Notes: a model not told the origin generated them from the letters alone. Counted from the first letter of the stretch, positions 1-10,550 are shown. The stretch is 64,000 nucleotides of DNA from Asticcacaulis sp. SL142 (GCF_026625745.1 NZ_CP113061.1:948501-1012500); one strand, 5' to 3'. Numbers and translations are program-made.

Positions 1-1
1 T

Positions 2-1819
2 TTTGCCGAAGCGATCGCCGAAGGGCGCGGCAAGGCGCAGGCCGACAGTCTCAAAAAAGCCCGTCGCGATGTCTCGGCCAAGAAGCTCGACAAATCCAAA
101 AAGCAAACCGTCGTTGCCGCAAACACCCTTCGCAAAGGCGACCTGATCATCATCGAAGCGGGCGATGTCGTCCCCGCCGACGGCGAGGTGGTTGAGGGCA
201 TAGCCTCGGTCGATGAAAGCGCCATCACCGGCGAATCCGCCCCCGTCATCCGCGAATCCGGCGGCGACCGCGATGCCGTCACCGGCGGCACGCGGGTGCT
301 CAGCGACTGGATCATCGTGCGCGTCACGGCTGATCCGGGCGAGAGCTTTCTGGATAAGATGATCGGCTTGGTCGAATCGGCCAAGCGCCAGAAAACGCCC
401 AATGAGATCGCCCTGTCGATCCTACTGGCGGCCCTGACCCTGGTGTTCCTGCTGGCGTGTGCCACCCTGCTCCCGTTCTCGCTGTTCAGTGTCGAGCGGG
501 CAGGTTCCGGCACGGTGATTTCGATTGTCGTCCTGATTGCGCTTCTGGTCTGCCTGATCCCTACCACTATCGGCGGGCTATTGTCGGCCATCGGTATTTC
601 GGGCATGCAGCGCCTGATCAAGGCCAATGTTATCGCAACGTCCGGCCGCGCCGTCGAAGCCGCCGGCGACATCAACGTCCTGCTGCTTGATAAAACCGGC
701 ACTATCACCTTTGGCAACCGTCAGGCGGTTGAGTTCATCCCGGCCTCCAATGTCACCGCCCGCCAACTGGCCGAAGCGGCTGAGCTGTCCTCACTGGCCG
801 ATGAGACCCCTGAAGGCCGATCAGTGGTCACGCTTGCCCGTGCGCAGTTTGACATTGTCGCCCGTGCCGCTGCCGATATCAAAGCCACCTTCATTCCGTT
901 TTCAGCGGAGCACCGCGCCTCGGGTGTCATCATCAATGAACGCCACATCATGAAGGGCGCCGGTGACGCCATTGCCAAACTGGTCGCCCTCAAAGGCGGA
1001 CAGGTGCCGTCCGGCGTCAATGCGGCGGTCGAGGACATTGCCCGCAAGGGCGGCACCCCGCTGCTGGTCGCCGAAGGCCCCAAGGTTTTGGGCGTTATCT
1101 ACCTCAAGGACATCGTTAAACCCGACATCAAGGTCCGGCTGGCGGAACTGCGTAAGATGGGCATCAAGTCGGTGATGATTACCGGCGATAATCCCTTGAC
1201 CGCCGCCGCTATTGCCAGTGAGGCCGGGGTCGATGATTTCGTTGCCGAAGCCACACCGGAGACAAAACTGAAATATATCCGCAAGATGCAGGAAGGCGGG
1301 GAAATGGTGGCTATGGTCGGTGACGGCACCAATGACGCCCCGGCTTTGGCCCAATCAGACGTGGCCGTGGCCATGAACTCAGGCACCCAGGCCGCCAAGG
1401 AAGCCGGCAATATGGTTGATCTGGACAGCGATCCGACCAAGCTGATCGAGATTGTCGAGATCGGCAAACAGCTTTTGATGACACGCGGGGCCCTAACGAC
1501 GTTCAGCATTTCCAATGACCTCGCCAAATATTTTGCCATTATTCCGGCGGCTTTTGCCACCACCTATCCGGCGCTTGGCGTGCTTAATGTTATGGGATTG
1601 TCGTCGCCGTTGAGCGCTATTCTTGCCGCCGTGATTTTCAACGCCCTGATCATCGTCGCTCTCATCCCGCTGGCGCTGAAAGGTGTCAAATACCGGGCTG
1701 AATCTGCCTCCAACATGCTGACACGCCACGCCCTGATTTACGGCTTGGGCGGGATCATCGCCCCGTTCATCGGCATCAAGATCATTGATCTCGGCCTGAG
1801 CGCCGTCGGCTTAGTGTAA
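2..1819 (+). CDS. kdpB: K+-transporting P-type ATPase subunit B, 5'-truncated by window edge
   Basis: This is the catalytic subunit of the KdpFABC high-affinity potassium pump in the inner membrane; it hydrolyses ATP and drives K+ uptake by KdpA. The frame is open from base 2, so the start lies outside the window. Visible hallmarks are the actuator-loop TGES motif ([10 protein letters not shown]), the phosphorylation motif [11 protein letters not shown] and the hinge motif [12 protein letters not shown]. The C-terminal membrane part is rich in Leu, Ile and Ala. The serine of TGES is the residue known in E. coli KdpB to be phosphorylated to inhibit the pump. kdpC follows 10 bp downstream, so the genes are co-transcribed. 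No disruption is seen in the visible part. The identification is secure. Confidence 0.97.
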   Translation, partial: FAEAIAEGRGKAQADSLKKARRDVSAKKLDKSKKQTVVAANTLRKGDLIIIEAGDVVPADGEVVEGIASVDESAITGESAPVIRESGGDRDAVTGGTRVLSDWIIVRVTADPGESFLDKMIGLVESAKRQKTPNEIALSILLAALTLVFLLACATLLPFSLFSVERAGSGTVISIVVLIALLVCLIPTTIGGLLSAIGISGMQRLIKANVIATSGRAVEAAGDINVLLLDKTGTITFGNRQAVEFIPASNVTARQLAEAAELSSLADETPEGRSVVTLARAQFDIVARAAADIKATFIPFSAEHRASGVIINERHIMKGAGDAIAKLVALKGGQVPSGVNAAVEDIARKGGTPLLVAEGPKVLGVIYLKDIVKPDIKVRLAELRKMGIKSVMITGDNPLTAAAIASEAGVDDFVAEATPETKLKYIRKMQEGGEMVAMVGDGTNDAPALAQSDVAVAMNSGTQAAKEAGNMVDLDSDPTKLIEIVEIGKQLLMTRGALTTFSISNDLAKYFAIIPAAFATTYPALGVLNVMGLSSPLSAILAAVIFNALIIVALIPLALKGVKYRAESASNMLTRHALIYGLGGIIAPFIGIKIIDLGLSAVGLV

Positions 1820-1829
1820 GGAATTTATC

Positions 1830-2393
1830 ATGTCATTCACCTCCCACATCCGCCCGACTTTAGTCACGCTTGGCCTGTTCACGGTTCTGTTCGGCGGGGT
1901 CTACCCCCTCACCGTCACTGGCATCACCAGCCTTGCTTTTGCTGACAAGGCCCAAGGCTCCCTAATCCACGACGGCGACACCGTCACCGGCTCACGCCTG
2001 ATCGGGCAGAACTTCACCAAGCCTGAATATCTGTGGGGCCGTTTGTCGGCCACGGCTGAGACGCCCTATAATGCCGGGGCCTCCTCCGGCTCCAACTACG
2101 GCGTCAATAACCCCGCCCTGCATGAGGCCGCTGCCGCCCGCAAAATGGCACTTGGGGTCGAAATCCCCGTCCCTGTTGACCTGTTGACCGCGTCCGGTTC
2201 CGGCCTCGACCCGCACATCAGCCCTTCGGCGGCGGAAATTCAGGTTCCCCGCATCGCCGCCGCCCGCGCCGTCCCTGCGGCTAAGGTACGCGCCGCCATC
2301 GACGCCGCAACCGAAGGCCCTACGCTTGGAATTTTCGGCGAAGCGCGCGTCAATGTGCTAGAGGTCAATCTTCGACTGGATGGCAAGCTGTAA
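1830..2393 (+). CDS. kdpC: K+-transporting ATPase subunit C
   Basis: KdpC is the single-span accessory subunit of the Kdp pump; it has an N-terminal membrane helix and a periplasmic domain and supports assembly and ATP affinity of the complex. The 187-residue length is normal for the family. The N-terminus (RPTLVTLGLFTVLFGGVYPL) is the expected membrane helix. Family hallmarks follow: GSRLIGQNFTKPEYLWGRLSA, then the stretch GSGLDPHISPSAAEIQVPRIA near residue 125, and the closing segment with RVNVLEVNLRLD. It lies between kdpB and kdpD, and its TAA stop abuts the GTG start of kdpD with no intervening base, which suggests translational coupling. Confidence 0.97.
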   Translation: MSFTSHIRPTLVTLGLFTVLFGGVYPLTVTGITSLAFADKAQGSLIHDGDTVTGSRLIGQNFTKPEYLWGRLSATAETPYNAGASSGSNYGVNNPALHEAAAARKMALGVEIPVPVDLLTASGSGLDPHISPSAAEIQVPRIAAARAVPAAKVRAAIDAATEGPTLGIFGEARVNVLEVNLRLDGKL

Positions 2394-5075
2394 GTGAGCA
2401 TCAATACCCGACCCGACCCTGATAAACTCCTCGCCCTCATCCGCACCGATGAGGGCGAGCCCGCATCCGGTAAGCGCCGGGGGCGGTTGAAAATCTTCTT
2501 TGGCGCCTCCGCCGGGGTGGGTAAGACCTTTGCCATGCTGACCGAAGCACAGCGTCTCCATACTGAAGGCCGCAATGTCACCATCGGCGTGGCGGAACAT
2601 CATGGTCGGGCAGAGACTCTGGCCCTGATCGACGGATTGCCAGTGCTGCCTTTGCGGGAGATCGATCATCGCGGGATCAGGGTTCATGAGTTTGATCTTG
2701 ATGCGGCGCTCACCCAACATCCTGATCTCATTTTGGTCGATGAATACGCCCACACCAATGCGCCAGGATCGCGGCACCCCAAGCGCTGGCAGGACATCGA
2801 AGAACTGCTCGACCACGGCATTGATGTCTATACAACCCTGAACGTCCAGCATCTGGAAAGCCTCAACGATATGGTGGCGCGCCTGACCGGCGTATGGGTG
2901 AAGGAAACTGTGCCCGATGCCGCCTTTGATGCCGCCGATGAGATCGCCCTTATCGACCTGCCGCCCGATGAGTTGCTGAAACGCCTCCATGACGGCAAGG
3001 TCTATGTGGCCGAAGGGGCCAACCACCGTGCCGCCGAGAACTTCTTTAAAAAGAGCAATCTGGGCCGCCTGCGCGAACTGGCCCTGCGCCGCACGACCGA
3101 GCGGGTTGATGCCCAGAACGATGCCTTAAGCGCCGCGCAAGGTCATGATGAAGCTGCCACCGGTGATAAAATCCTCGCGCTCGTCGGGCCGGACGCTCTG
3201 TCGTCGCGCCTGATACGCCACACCAAGCGCATGGCTGACCGCACCCGCGCCCCGTGGTCAGCGCTTTATCTGCACACTGACCGCCATGAAACCCTGTCAC
3301 CCAAGGCGCGCCTGCGGGTCGAGCATAATCTGCGGCTGGTCGAAAAACTTGGCGGGCGGGTGGTACGCCTGAATGCGGCGCGCGCCGCCACCGCTATCCT
3401 CGGCTATGCCCGTCACAACGGCTTCACCCGTCTGGTACTCGGCCACAGTCATCAGCCGTGGTGGCGCAGGTTGTTGGGGGCTACGTCCCTGTCACAAAAG
3501 CTGATCGAGCGCGGCGCAGGTCTTGAAATCACCACGCTTAATGCTGATCTTGAGACAGCAGAAACCCCGCGTGACGATACCTCCGGCTGGGAAGTCTGGG
3601 CGGCCCGCCCCCGCGACTATTTGATGGCGGCCGCCATCATCGCGGCCTGCACGCTTTTAGGGTTGCCCTTCCGTAATCTGACCGATCCTGACACCCTGAT
3701 CATGCTCTATCTGATTGGTGTGGTCATCACCGCCGCACGGTTCAGCATCGGCCCGGCGGTGCTGGCCTCGGTCCTGTCGGTCGCCGCCTTCAACTGGTTT
3801 TTCATCACCCCCTACTACACCTTCACCTTTGATGACGTCAGCTATGCGGTGACGTTTGTGGTCATGCTGATCACCTCGCTGATAGTCGGCTCACTGACAG
3901 CGCAGTTGTCCCGCCACGCCCGCCTGGCGCGTAAGGGCGAAGCCGAGACCCGCCTGCTCTACGACCTGTCGCGACAGTTGTCCGCCGTGCGCGGTGTTGA
4001 GGCTATGGGCGAAGTCCTCGTGCGCCATCTGCAACCAGCCTTTGAGGCCGACATCCGCCTGTGGGCCGGGGAGCGCCAGATTACCGGTGCGCCGCTAAGT
4101 GATGCCAAGGAAATCGGCGCGCGCCACTGGGTCATGCAAAACCATCACATCGCCGGCCGTCATACGGATACCTTGCCCTCGGCCAGCGGCCTTTATCTGC
4201 CGGTTATGGCCGAAAACAGTCCTTTGGGCGTTTTGTCGATCACACCCCGCGCTGATGACCGCCAGTTCACCGGCGCCGACCAGCTTGTGTTCGAGACGGT
4301 CGCCAGCCTGATCGCCGGGGCCTTTCAACGCGCCCGTCAGGCCGAGTTGGCCGAAACCTCGCGCGTGGAGTCTGAGAACGAAAGATTGCGCAATGTCTTG
4401 CTGGCGTCGTTATCGCATGACCTGAAAACGCCGCTGACCGTCATGAACGGTTCGGTGTCGTCTTTGCTCAAACTGCGTAAAAAGCTGCCGCGCGAAGCGG
4501 TTGAGGAACTGACCAATCTGTGGGGCCACCTGACGCGGCTTCAGAAATTTGTGACCAATCTGCTGCGTATGGCGGCCATTACGTCGGGCCAGATGCGCCT
4601 CAATCTTGAGCCCTATCTCATTCAGGAAATCACCGGAGCGGCCATCGCCCGCGTCGAACCGCAAAAAGGCGCGCGCCAGATCCGCACAACCGTCAGCGGT
4701 CAGTTGCCGATGGTGCAAATCGACGGCGCACTCATTGAGCAGGTGCTGATCAATCTGATCGAAAACGCCATCGCCCACACGGATGATAATGGCATAATCA
4801 CGATAACTTTAGAGACCGATGCTGATCGGGTACGGGTACGCATCAGCGATGACGGCGAAGGGCTTAGACCCGGCGAGGAGACGCGCATCTTTAACAAATT
4901 CCATTCCGGCAAACCCGCTGCCGACCGCGACGGGTCAGGCACCGGCTTAGGCCTTGCCATCTGCAAGGGCATAGTTGAGGCCCACGGCGGCATGATCTAC
5001 GCCAAGAACAACCCGCCAAAAGACGACGCCCCCACCGGCGCCAGCTTTATCTTTACCCTGCCGATAGCTAAGTAA
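2394..5075 (+). CDS. kdpD: Osmosensitive K+ sensor histidine kinase KdpD
   Basis: This is the membrane sensor kinase that controls kdp expression in response to low K+ or osmotic stress, phosphorylating KdpE. It has 893 residues, the usual full length. In order: the N-terminal KdpD domain with a Walker-A-like GASAGVGKT at residues 37-45 and DEYAHTN near 120; a universal-stress-like domain (about 255-385); a cluster of hydrophobic segments (about 405-510) typical of the four KdpD helices; a GAF-like linker; and the kinase core with H box SLSHDLKTP (His675), N box NLIENAIAHT and G boxes DDGEGLRPG and GTGLGLAICKGIVEAHGG. The GTG start is chosen because it directly follows the kdpC stop. kdpE begins 5 bp downstream. 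Confidence 0.97.
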   Translation: MSINTRPDPDKLLALIRTDEGEPASGKRRGRLKIFFGASAGVGKTFAMLTEAQRLHTEGRNVTIGVAEHHGRAETLALIDGLPVLPLREIDHRGIRVHEFDLDAALTQHPDLILVDEYAHTNAPGSRHPKRWQDIEELLDHGIDVYTTLNVQHLESLNDMVARLTGVWVKETVPDAAFDAADEIALIDLPPDELLKRLHDGKVYVAEGANHRAAENFFKKSNLGRLRELALRRTTERVDAQNDALSAAQGHDEAATGDKILALVGPDALSSRLIRHTKRMADRTRAPWSALYLHTDRHETLSPKARLRVEHNLRLVEKLGGRVVRLNAARAATAILGYARHNGFTRLVLGHSHQPWWRRLLGATSLSQKLIERGAGLEITTLNADLETAETPRDDTSGWEVWAARPRDYLMAAAIIAACTLLGLPFRNLTDPDTLIMLYLIGVVITAARFSIGPAVLASVLSVAAFNWFFITPYYTFTFDDVSYAVTFVVMLITSLIVGSLTAQLSRHARLARKGEAETRLLYDLSRQLSAVRGVEAMGEVLVRHLQPAFEADIRLWAGERQITGAPLSDAKEIGARHWVMQNHHIAGRHTDTLPSASGLYLPVMAENSPLGVLSITPRADDRQFTGADQLVFETVASLIAGAFQRARQAELAETSRVESENERLRNVLLASLSHDLKTPLTVMNGSVSSLLKLRKKLPREAVEELTNLWGHLTRLQKFVTNLLRMAAITSGQMRLNLEPYLIQEITGAAIARVEPQKGARQIRTTVSGQLPMVQIDGALIEQVLINLIENAIAHTDDNGIITITLETDADRVRVRISDDGEGLRPGEETRIFNKFHSGKPAADRDGSGTGLGLAICKGIVEAHGGMIYAKNNPPKDDAPTGASFIFTLPIAK

Positions 5076-5080
5076 GCTTT

Positions 5081-5764
5081 ATGACCACCATTCTGATCAT
5101 CGAAGACGAAGCCGATATCCGCCGCTATTTGCGGGCCACCCTGATCGCGCGCGACTATGAGGTGCTTGAGGCGGCGACCGCCAAGGAGGGCCTGCAGAAA
5201 CTGACGGTCAACCGGCCCGATGTGGTCATTCTCGACCTCGGCCTGCCTGATCAGGACGGTCAGGATTTTATCCGGCAGGTGCGCGAATGGTCAAAAACCC
5301 CGATCATCGTCCTGTCGGCCCGTGATCGGGAATCTGATAAGATCGAGGCGCTGGAAAACGGCGCTGACGATTATCTGACCAAACCGTTTGCGGCCGGAGA
5401 ACTGCTGGCGCGGGTGACCGTCGCCCTGCGTCATGCGGCCCAAAGCCCTGCGGGTGCCACCGAAATCATCGAGTATGCGGGTCTCAAAGTCGATCTGGCC
5501 GCCCGCAGGGTGTGGCTGAACGGCGACGATGTGCACCTGACGCCCATCGAGTACAAACTCTTGTCAGAATTCATTCGTCACCGCGGCAAGGTCTTAACCC
5601 ACGCCCAGCTTTTAAAAGCCGTCTGGGGCCGTCATTCGAGCGACCAGAACCACTACCTACGCATCCACACCCAGCACCTACGTGAAAAGCTCAACGACGA
5701 TCCGCTGGCTCCGACCTTTATCTTCACGGAGCCCGGCATAGGCTACAGATTCAGCGATCAGTAG
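5081..5764 (+). CDS. kdpE: KDP operon response regulator KdpE
   Basis: KdpE is a cytoplasmic OmpR/PhoB-type response regulator that activates the kdp operon when phosphorylated by KdpD. It has 227 residues. The receiver domain has an acidic pocket (IIEDEAD), the phospho-acceptor Asp52 in VILDLGLPDQDG and the conserved lysine in DDYLTKPF. The winged-helix DNA-binding domain runs from about residue 125 (LTPIEYKLLSEFIRHRGKVL) to the end (FIFTEPGIGYRF). The gene is last in the kdp operon. Its final 14 bp overlap the 3' end of the convergent FecR gene, so the two operons meet tail to tail without a spacer or a visible terminator. Confidence 0.96.
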   Translation: MTTILIIEDEADIRRYLRATLIARDYEVLEAATAKEGLQKLTVNRPDVVILDLGLPDQDGQDFIRQVREWSKTPIIVLSARDRESDKIEALENGADDYLTKPFAAGELLARVTVALRHAAQSPAGATEIIEYAGLKVDLAARRVWLNGDDVHLTPIEYKLLSEFIRHRGKVLTHAQLLKAVWGRHSSDQNHYLRIHTQHLREKLNDDPLAPTFIFTEPGIGYRFSDQ

Positions 5765-6689
5765 TTCGGGCGGAATGAAGCCAAATCTCATGTTCGTTTT
5801 CCTTAACCGACACACCGTGCAGTTCGTGCAGGGCGCGCGCAAAGCCCCTGGTATCACCGGCGTCGAAGACACCATCTATCTTAAGCGCTTGCAGCGCCGG
5901 GGTCGTCACCGTCAGCTTTACGCGGCTGTAGCGGTTCATTTCATCGACAGCTTCAGCCAGAGGGGCGCTCTCAAAGCTAAGGCGCCTCTGCTGCCAGTCC
6001 AGGATGCGTGTTGCCCGGGCGGCGGTGACCGGTCCGGTACGACCTTGTGAATCCACTCTGACCGCCTGACCGGGACGCAATACGACATTGGCATCAGTGT
6101 TCTTGGCCCCCACCCTGACCCCGCCTTCAATCAGATCGACCTCGGTAGTTTCAGCCTTGCGATAGACATTGAATTTCGTGCCGGTCACGCGAATGCGGGC
6201 CGGACCACTGACGACATCGAACGGCGCATTATCCGGGCGGTGCGCGACCGTAAAGAAGGCCTCTCCGCTTTTAAGCGTGACCTCGCGGTGTTTGTCCGTC
6301 ACCCGCGCCGACAGCCGCGTATCGGTATTCAGCGTCACCTTTGAGCCATCCGGCAGTTGGATAGTTTTCTGCTCGCCGACATCCGTCTGATAGGTGACGG
6401 GCCGCTGGTTCCACATCAACCCGACTCCAAGAACCAGACTGGCCGCCAGAGCCGCACCGCCCAGCACATAACGACGCGACCCAAAAGCCGGTTTATTGAC
6501 CACCACATCCGAAACGTCGAAATCGGAGGCCTCCAGTTGCCCGAGCGCATCCCAGACCGCTTCGACGTCCGCCGTGTCGGGCCCCACAGCCGGGGTCTCG
6601 CCCGCTTCGGCACGCGTGACGGCGTCCACAAACGCCTCGGCTTGTGGATCTGTGCCCGCCGGGCGAAGGGGAATTACAGTTCGAACCAT
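5751..6689 (-). CDS. FecR-family anti-sigma / sigma regulator (first copy)
   Basis: FecR proteins sit in the inner membrane, bind an ECF sigma factor in the cytoplasm and receive a periplasmic signal from the STN domain of a TonB-dependent receptor. This one has 312 residues: a cytoplasmic N-terminal region with sigma-interacting DUF4880-like character, one membrane helix (about residues 75-93, YVLGGAALAASLVLGVGLMW), a periplasmic FecR core (GEQKTIQLPDGSKVTLNTD to TKFNVYRK) and a C-terminal DUF4974-like segment. Its start overlaps the end of the sigma gene by 16 bp, so the two are coupled. The divergent STN-bearing receptor at 7467-10550 is the obvious partner. Ligand unknown. Confidence 0.93.
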   Translation of the reverse strand: MVRTVIPLRPAGTDPQAEAFVDAVTRAEAGETPAVGPDTADVEAVWDALGQLEASDFDVSDVVVNKPAFGSRRYVLGGAALAASLVLGVGLMWNQRPVTYQTDVGEQKTIQLPDGSKVTLNTDTRLSARVTDKHREVTLKSGEAFFTVAHRPDNAPFDVVSGPARIRVTGTKFNVYRKAETTEVDLIEGGVRVGAKNTDANVVLRPGQAVRVDSQGRTGPVTAARATRILDWQQRRLSFESAPLAEAVDEMNRYSRVKLTVTTPALQALKIDGVFDAGDTRGFARALHELHGVSVKENEHEIWLHSARTTDR

Positions 6690-7273
6690 CCACTGTCCTT
6701 AAGTTTATGGCGACATTTGGCCAGGGCATCGGCCAGCAGACGCTGAACCGTGCGCAGGGGAATGCGCTGTTTTTCTGAGATTTCGGTAAGCTTAAGCCCT
6801 TCGACGCGGTGCAGCATCAGCACCATGCGCTCATCGCGATTAAGGGTTGAAATGGCCCGCCGCAGCAGGTCAGCATTCTGACGCCAGCGCAGGGCTTCAA
6901 AGGGCGAAGGTCCCTCCTGCGGCAAGGTCTCTGAAATTTCGACGTGCTGATCGCCCGACCGGCTCACATGGCGGCGATGGCGATCACGCACCACACTGTC
7001 GGCGGCCTTAAAAACGTAGACGGCATTAAAGTCAGGGGGCGGAATCTGACGTGACAGCTTGATGAGGCGGGCATAGATGTCCTGCAACGCATCCTCAGCG
7101 TCCGGCTCATTCAGAAACCGTCTGAGGTATCGGCGCAACCGCCCATCAAAGCGGGCGATAAGGTCGGCTATGATGTCTGGTACATCTTTGGGCGCGTCTT
7201 TTGACCCTGTCGACGCGCCTGAAGGGCTGCCTTCTTTGAGGCTCATGATTTGCCTGCCGTCACCATCGAACAT
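6674..7273 (-). CDS. FecI-like ECF RNA polymerase sigma factor (first copy)
   Basis: An extracytoplasmic-function sigma factor that should direct transcription of the neighbouring receptor when released by FecR. Region 2 is seen in RRYLRRFLNEPDAEDALQDI and region 4 in LTEISEKQRIPLRTVQRLLA with the helix-turn-helix. The 199-residue form has a longer N-terminus than most FecI proteins; a second in-frame ATG at 7246 (MSLKEG) would give 190 residues, and both have only modest ribosome-binding sites. It is the first gene of a sigma-FecR operon that diverges from the STN receptor gene. The ~190 bp between them must hold both promoters. Confidence 0.92.
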   Translation of the reverse strand: MFDGDGRQIMSLKEGSPSGASTGSKDAPKDVPDIIADLIARFDGRLRRYLRRFLNEPDAEDALQDIYARLIKLSRQIPPPDFNAVYVFKAADSVVRDRHRRHVSRSGDQHVEISETLPQEGPSPFEALRWRQNADLLRRAISTLNRDERMVLMLHRVEGLKLTEISEKQRIPLRTVQRLLADALAKCRHKLKDSGWFEL

Positions 7274-7466
7274 CGAACGCGCCTTCGTCTGTATAATGAT
7301 AGACGCACCGCGCAGCCTTAACCGCCAAAAAACAACCCAAACCCGCTTTTGATGACAATAGTATGAAAACGCTATTCCGTTAAGCCTGTCATAATTTTAT
7401 TGCACCCGCGCCTTAAGACCTCGGCCAGCGGTCGGTGTGACCGCGGGTGTCACAGGCTGAGCCCCT

Positions 7467-10400
7467 ATGAGCAGCGGCGCATTTGGCGCACTATGGTTTC
7501 GATTAGCGTTGCTGATGCCGCTGGCGGGGGTGGTTTGCCCGCATATAGCGGTTGCCGAGTCGCGTGAAGCCTCAGACACCTTATTCGACGTACCCGAACA
7601 ATCGCTTGATACGGCCTTGCGCCTGCTGGCCCAGCAAGGCCGCGTACAGATCCTGTTTTCAGGCGACCGGGTTGCCGGTCAGCGCAGCCGTGCGGTTAAG
7701 GGCCGCCTGCCGGTGCGCCAAGCCTTTGGCCAGGCCCTGACCGGAACGGGGCTTGAGGTTCGGCGCGTCACGAAACACACCCTGATCGTGGTCGCCAGCA
7801 AACGCGCGGCGCGCAAACCTACCCCTCCCCGGCCGGAACGCGCCCAGCCTGAGCGCGAGGTCGCGGTGCCGGTAGTGGTCGTCGTGGCCCCGCGTACGCG
7901 CATCGTCAACGCCCCGGCGGGCCGAAGTTTTGATGCGGAAGTGTTCGACATGACTGCCGTTAAGCGCCTGTCGCGGGCCGATCTGGCCCAGGACAGCGCC
8001 CAGAACCTGTCCGAAGCCTTAAGCGGTCTGCCGGGCATGACGGTCGTCAATACCGGACGGTCGTTTATCGGCGGCGTCGATTCGGCCTCACGCGGCGAAG
8101 GTCTTTATGCCGCGTTTCGAGGGCTGAACGCCGAATATAACCTCAACATGATAAATGGGGTGACTTTGGCGCAGGGCCAGCCCTATTCGCGCGGTATTCA
8201 GCTTAGCCTCCTGCCGCCGGCCGCCTTTCAGAATGTGGTGGTCTATAAGACCGGGCGGGCCGATCTGGACGGCGATTTCGTCGGGGCGGCGATGGATTTT
8301 CAGACACCGCAAGCTACTGATATCGACGGGAAGCCCTGGACGGCCCTGACGGTGACCGGACGCGCCGAAAGCCGGGCCCGCGACTATGGTGACGACGGAC
8401 TGGGGGGCGGCATACGCCTGGAACATGCCCATCGTCTGGGCCCCAATCAACAGATCGGGCTTTATATTGCTGCGGAATATGAGCGCCGGACGTTTGTGAA
8501 TTCCGAACTGGCCGGGGTTATGGCGGCGCAAAACGACAATGGCTGGGCCTATAGCCAGTCGGGCTCAGCGTCAGGTGACCCCGTCGACCCCACACGACCC
8601 CAGGGTAATCTGACCCTGACCAGCCTCAATGTCGGGGTATCGAGCGGTCACAGCCTCATTCGCAATCAGACGGCGTCGCTGGACTGGAAGGTCAGCGATA
8701 CTCTGGATGTCTATCTGTACGGCAACCACGCCGAGGCTGAAACCGAGCAAAACTCGACCTTCAGTCAGGTGGTCAGCGGCCCCCATCGCTGGGTGGACGA
8801 CGGGTCAGGCACCTATCGACTGGTCGTCGACAGCCTGTCATCGCGGGTATGGTACGAAACCAACCCTGATGAAATTTCCTTATCAACCCTGACCTTGGGG
8901 GCGCACGCCACGGCGGGCACCTGGCGATTATCGCCCTATCTGTTCGCCAGTGACGGCAACAGCGCCCGCCCCGACCACATAGAAGCCTCAGCATGGGTGG
9001 ATCAGACGGACGGCTATAATCAGGGCAACGCCCCGCGCGCCTTTGGCGGCTCCGCCGTCGTCACCTATGTTGATCACCTGCCGGTGCCGCAGTGGCCCCA
9101 AAGCGTTTTTGAGGATCTGGATCAGGCTGGTCAGCGGCTACGGGCGCGGCGGGCCGGACAACTGACGGCGCAGTTCAGCGGACAGACACGCTATGGCGCA
9201 GGCTTTGATGCGGCCTACAGCCCGCCCGCGGGACTATGGCAAAGCCTTAAGTTTGGTGTGAAATACAGCCTCAGTGACCGTGAGGTTACCCACCGCAACT
9301 GGACGAACCGGTTCTTTGGCGATGTCTATGAAACCGCAGGCCTGACCTGGGAGGGCTTGGGGATCGCCCGTGGGGCTTACGACTCTGTCTTTCCGGGCCT
9401 CTATGACTGGTCCGTGCCGCGTATCGACCATGATCAGTTGATGCGCTATTTTTACCAGAACCGTACGGAGCTGAGCTTTGACACCTGCGGTCAGATCTAT
9501 ATCAATAACCTCAACTGCAACACGCAGTCGGGCACGGAGAACGTCGCCGCCGCCTATGGCATGGGCACGCTGATAGCCGGCCCATGGGAGTTGCTGGCGG
9601 GACTGAGATATGAGCACACCCGCATTGCCAACACCTACTGGGTCATGCCGGATTTAAGCGGTGTCGAACAGGCCGGAAGCTGGGCCCGAAGCCATAGCCA
9701 GTACAGCAAACTCCTGCCCAGCCTGAACCTAAACTACCGGCCAGATACCGAAAGCGTGTGGCGGGCGGCCCTGTGGCGGTCCTATGTCCGTCCGGCGTTC
9801 ATGCAGTTGGGCGGCGGTGTGCGCCAGGAAACTGTGGCGGGCATCACCACGCTTACGCGCGGCAATCCTGACCTGAAAAGCGTCGATGCCACCAACCTCG
9901 ATCTAAACTATCAGCGGGTGGCGGCAGACGGATCGGCGCTCAGCCTGTCGGCCTATTACAAGCGGCTGGATCATTATCTGTTTGAAAACGGCGGCAGCCT
10001 TGACGGTGTGGAGATTCCGGCGACGGACACCTTACGCATCGTCATGCCGCAAAACGGTGGACGCGGCGAAGTTTACGGGCTGGAGGCGGAATTTTTTCGC
10101 AGCCTCCCCAATCCGCTTGGCCTCATTGGTGAGGTCAGCCTGCATGTCAACCTGAGCCGCCAGTGGTCGCAGGTGGATCTGGGCCGCGACGATCTGGGCC
10201 GGGATATGCCGATGCAGAATGCGCCGGACTGGCTGGGCAATGTCGATCTGACCTACCGGCGCGGGCGGACCGCGCTTTACCTGAGCTACAATTATATCGG
10301 CGCCTATCTGTCCGACTATGACGTGCTTCAGGCGCCGGGCACATGGGATAATCTGTGGGTCCGGCCGGTCGGTCGTCTGGATGCCCGCGCCCAGTTTCAG

Positions 10401-10550
10401 CTACGGCGCGGACTAAGTCTGGATCTGGTCATGACGAACCTGACCGACGACTACAGCTACTGGTCCCATGTCGGCCGCGACAGTCTGGCCCTGTCCGATG
10501 TCATTGACTCAGGACGGCGGTTTGTCATCAGTGTGCGCCGGGAGTTTTAA
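7467..10550 (+). CDS. TonB-dependent outer-membrane receptor with N-terminal STN signalling domain
   Basis: An outer-membrane transducer of the FecA type: it imports a ligand with TonB energy and reports it to FecR. The 1027 residues comprise a signal peptide (cleavage probably after AVA, near residue 30), an STN domain (about 38-110: LFDVPEQSLDTALRLLAQQG to KHTLIVV), a plug domain (about 175-290: ALSGLPGMTVVNTG, SRGEGLYAAFRGL) and a 22-strand-type barrel ending in RREF, with the C-terminal Phe expected for outer-membrane insertion. Its barrel is clearly related to that of the STN-less receptor at 11669-14444 (shared NAPD and YSYWSHVG segments). It is divergent from the sigma/FecR pair. The substrate cannot be told from sequence. 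Its last 42 bp overlap the convergent HD gene. Confidence 0.94.
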   Translation: MSSGAFGALWFRLALLMPLAGVVCPHIAVAESREASDTLFDVPEQSLDTALRLLAQQGRVQILFSGDRVAGQRSRAVKGRLPVRQAFGQALTGTGLEVRRVTKHTLIVVASKRAARKPTPPRPERAQPEREVAVPVVVVVAPRTRIVNAPAGRSFDAEVFDMTAVKRLSRADLAQDSAQNLSEALSGLPGMTVVNTGRSFIGGVDSASRGEGLYAAFRGLNAEYNLNMINGVTLAQGQPYSRGIQLSLLPPAAFQNVVVYKTGRADLDGDFVGAAMDFQTPQATDIDGKPWTALTVTGRAESRARDYGDDGLGGGIRLEHAHRLGPNQQIGLYIAAEYERRTFVNSELAGVMAAQNDNGWAYSQSGSASGDPVDPTRPQGNLTLTSLNVGVSSGHSLIRNQTASLDWKVSDTLDVYLYGNHAEAETEQNSTFSQVVSGPHRWVDDGSGTYRLVVDSLSSRVWYETNPDEISLSTLTLGAHATAGTWRLSPYLFASDGNSARPDHIEASAWVDQTDGYNQGNAPRAFGGSAVVTYVDHLPVPQWPQSVFEDLDQAGQRLRARRAGQLTAQFSGQTRYGAGFDAAYSPPAGLWQSLKFGVKYSLSDREVTHRNWTNRFFGDVYETAGLTWEGLGIARGAYDSVFPGLYDWSVPRIDHDQLMRYFYQNRTELSFDTCGQIYINNLNCNTQSGTENVAAAYGMGTLIAGPWELLAGLRYEHTRIANTYWVMPDLSGVEQAGSWARSHSQYSKLLPSLNLNYRPDTESVWRAALWRSYVRPAFMQLGGGVRQETVAGITTLTRGNPDLKSVDATNLDLNYQRVAADGSALSLSAYYKRLDHYLFENGGSLDGVEIPATDTLRIVMPQNGGRGEVYGLEAEFFRSLPNPLGLIGEVSLHVNLSRQWSQVDLGRDDLGRDMPMQNAPDWLGNVDLTYRRGRTALYLSYNYIGAYLSDYDVLQAPGTWDNLWVRPVGRLDARAQFQLRRGLSLDLVMTNLTDDYSYWSHVGRDSLALSDVIDSGRRFVISVRREF

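Noticed and set aside
188..1819. kdpB starting at 188
   Set aside because: The frame is open to base 2 and encodes conserved KdpB residues before 188, so the ATG-like start at 188 (GTG) is internal and the gene is only truncated by the window edge.
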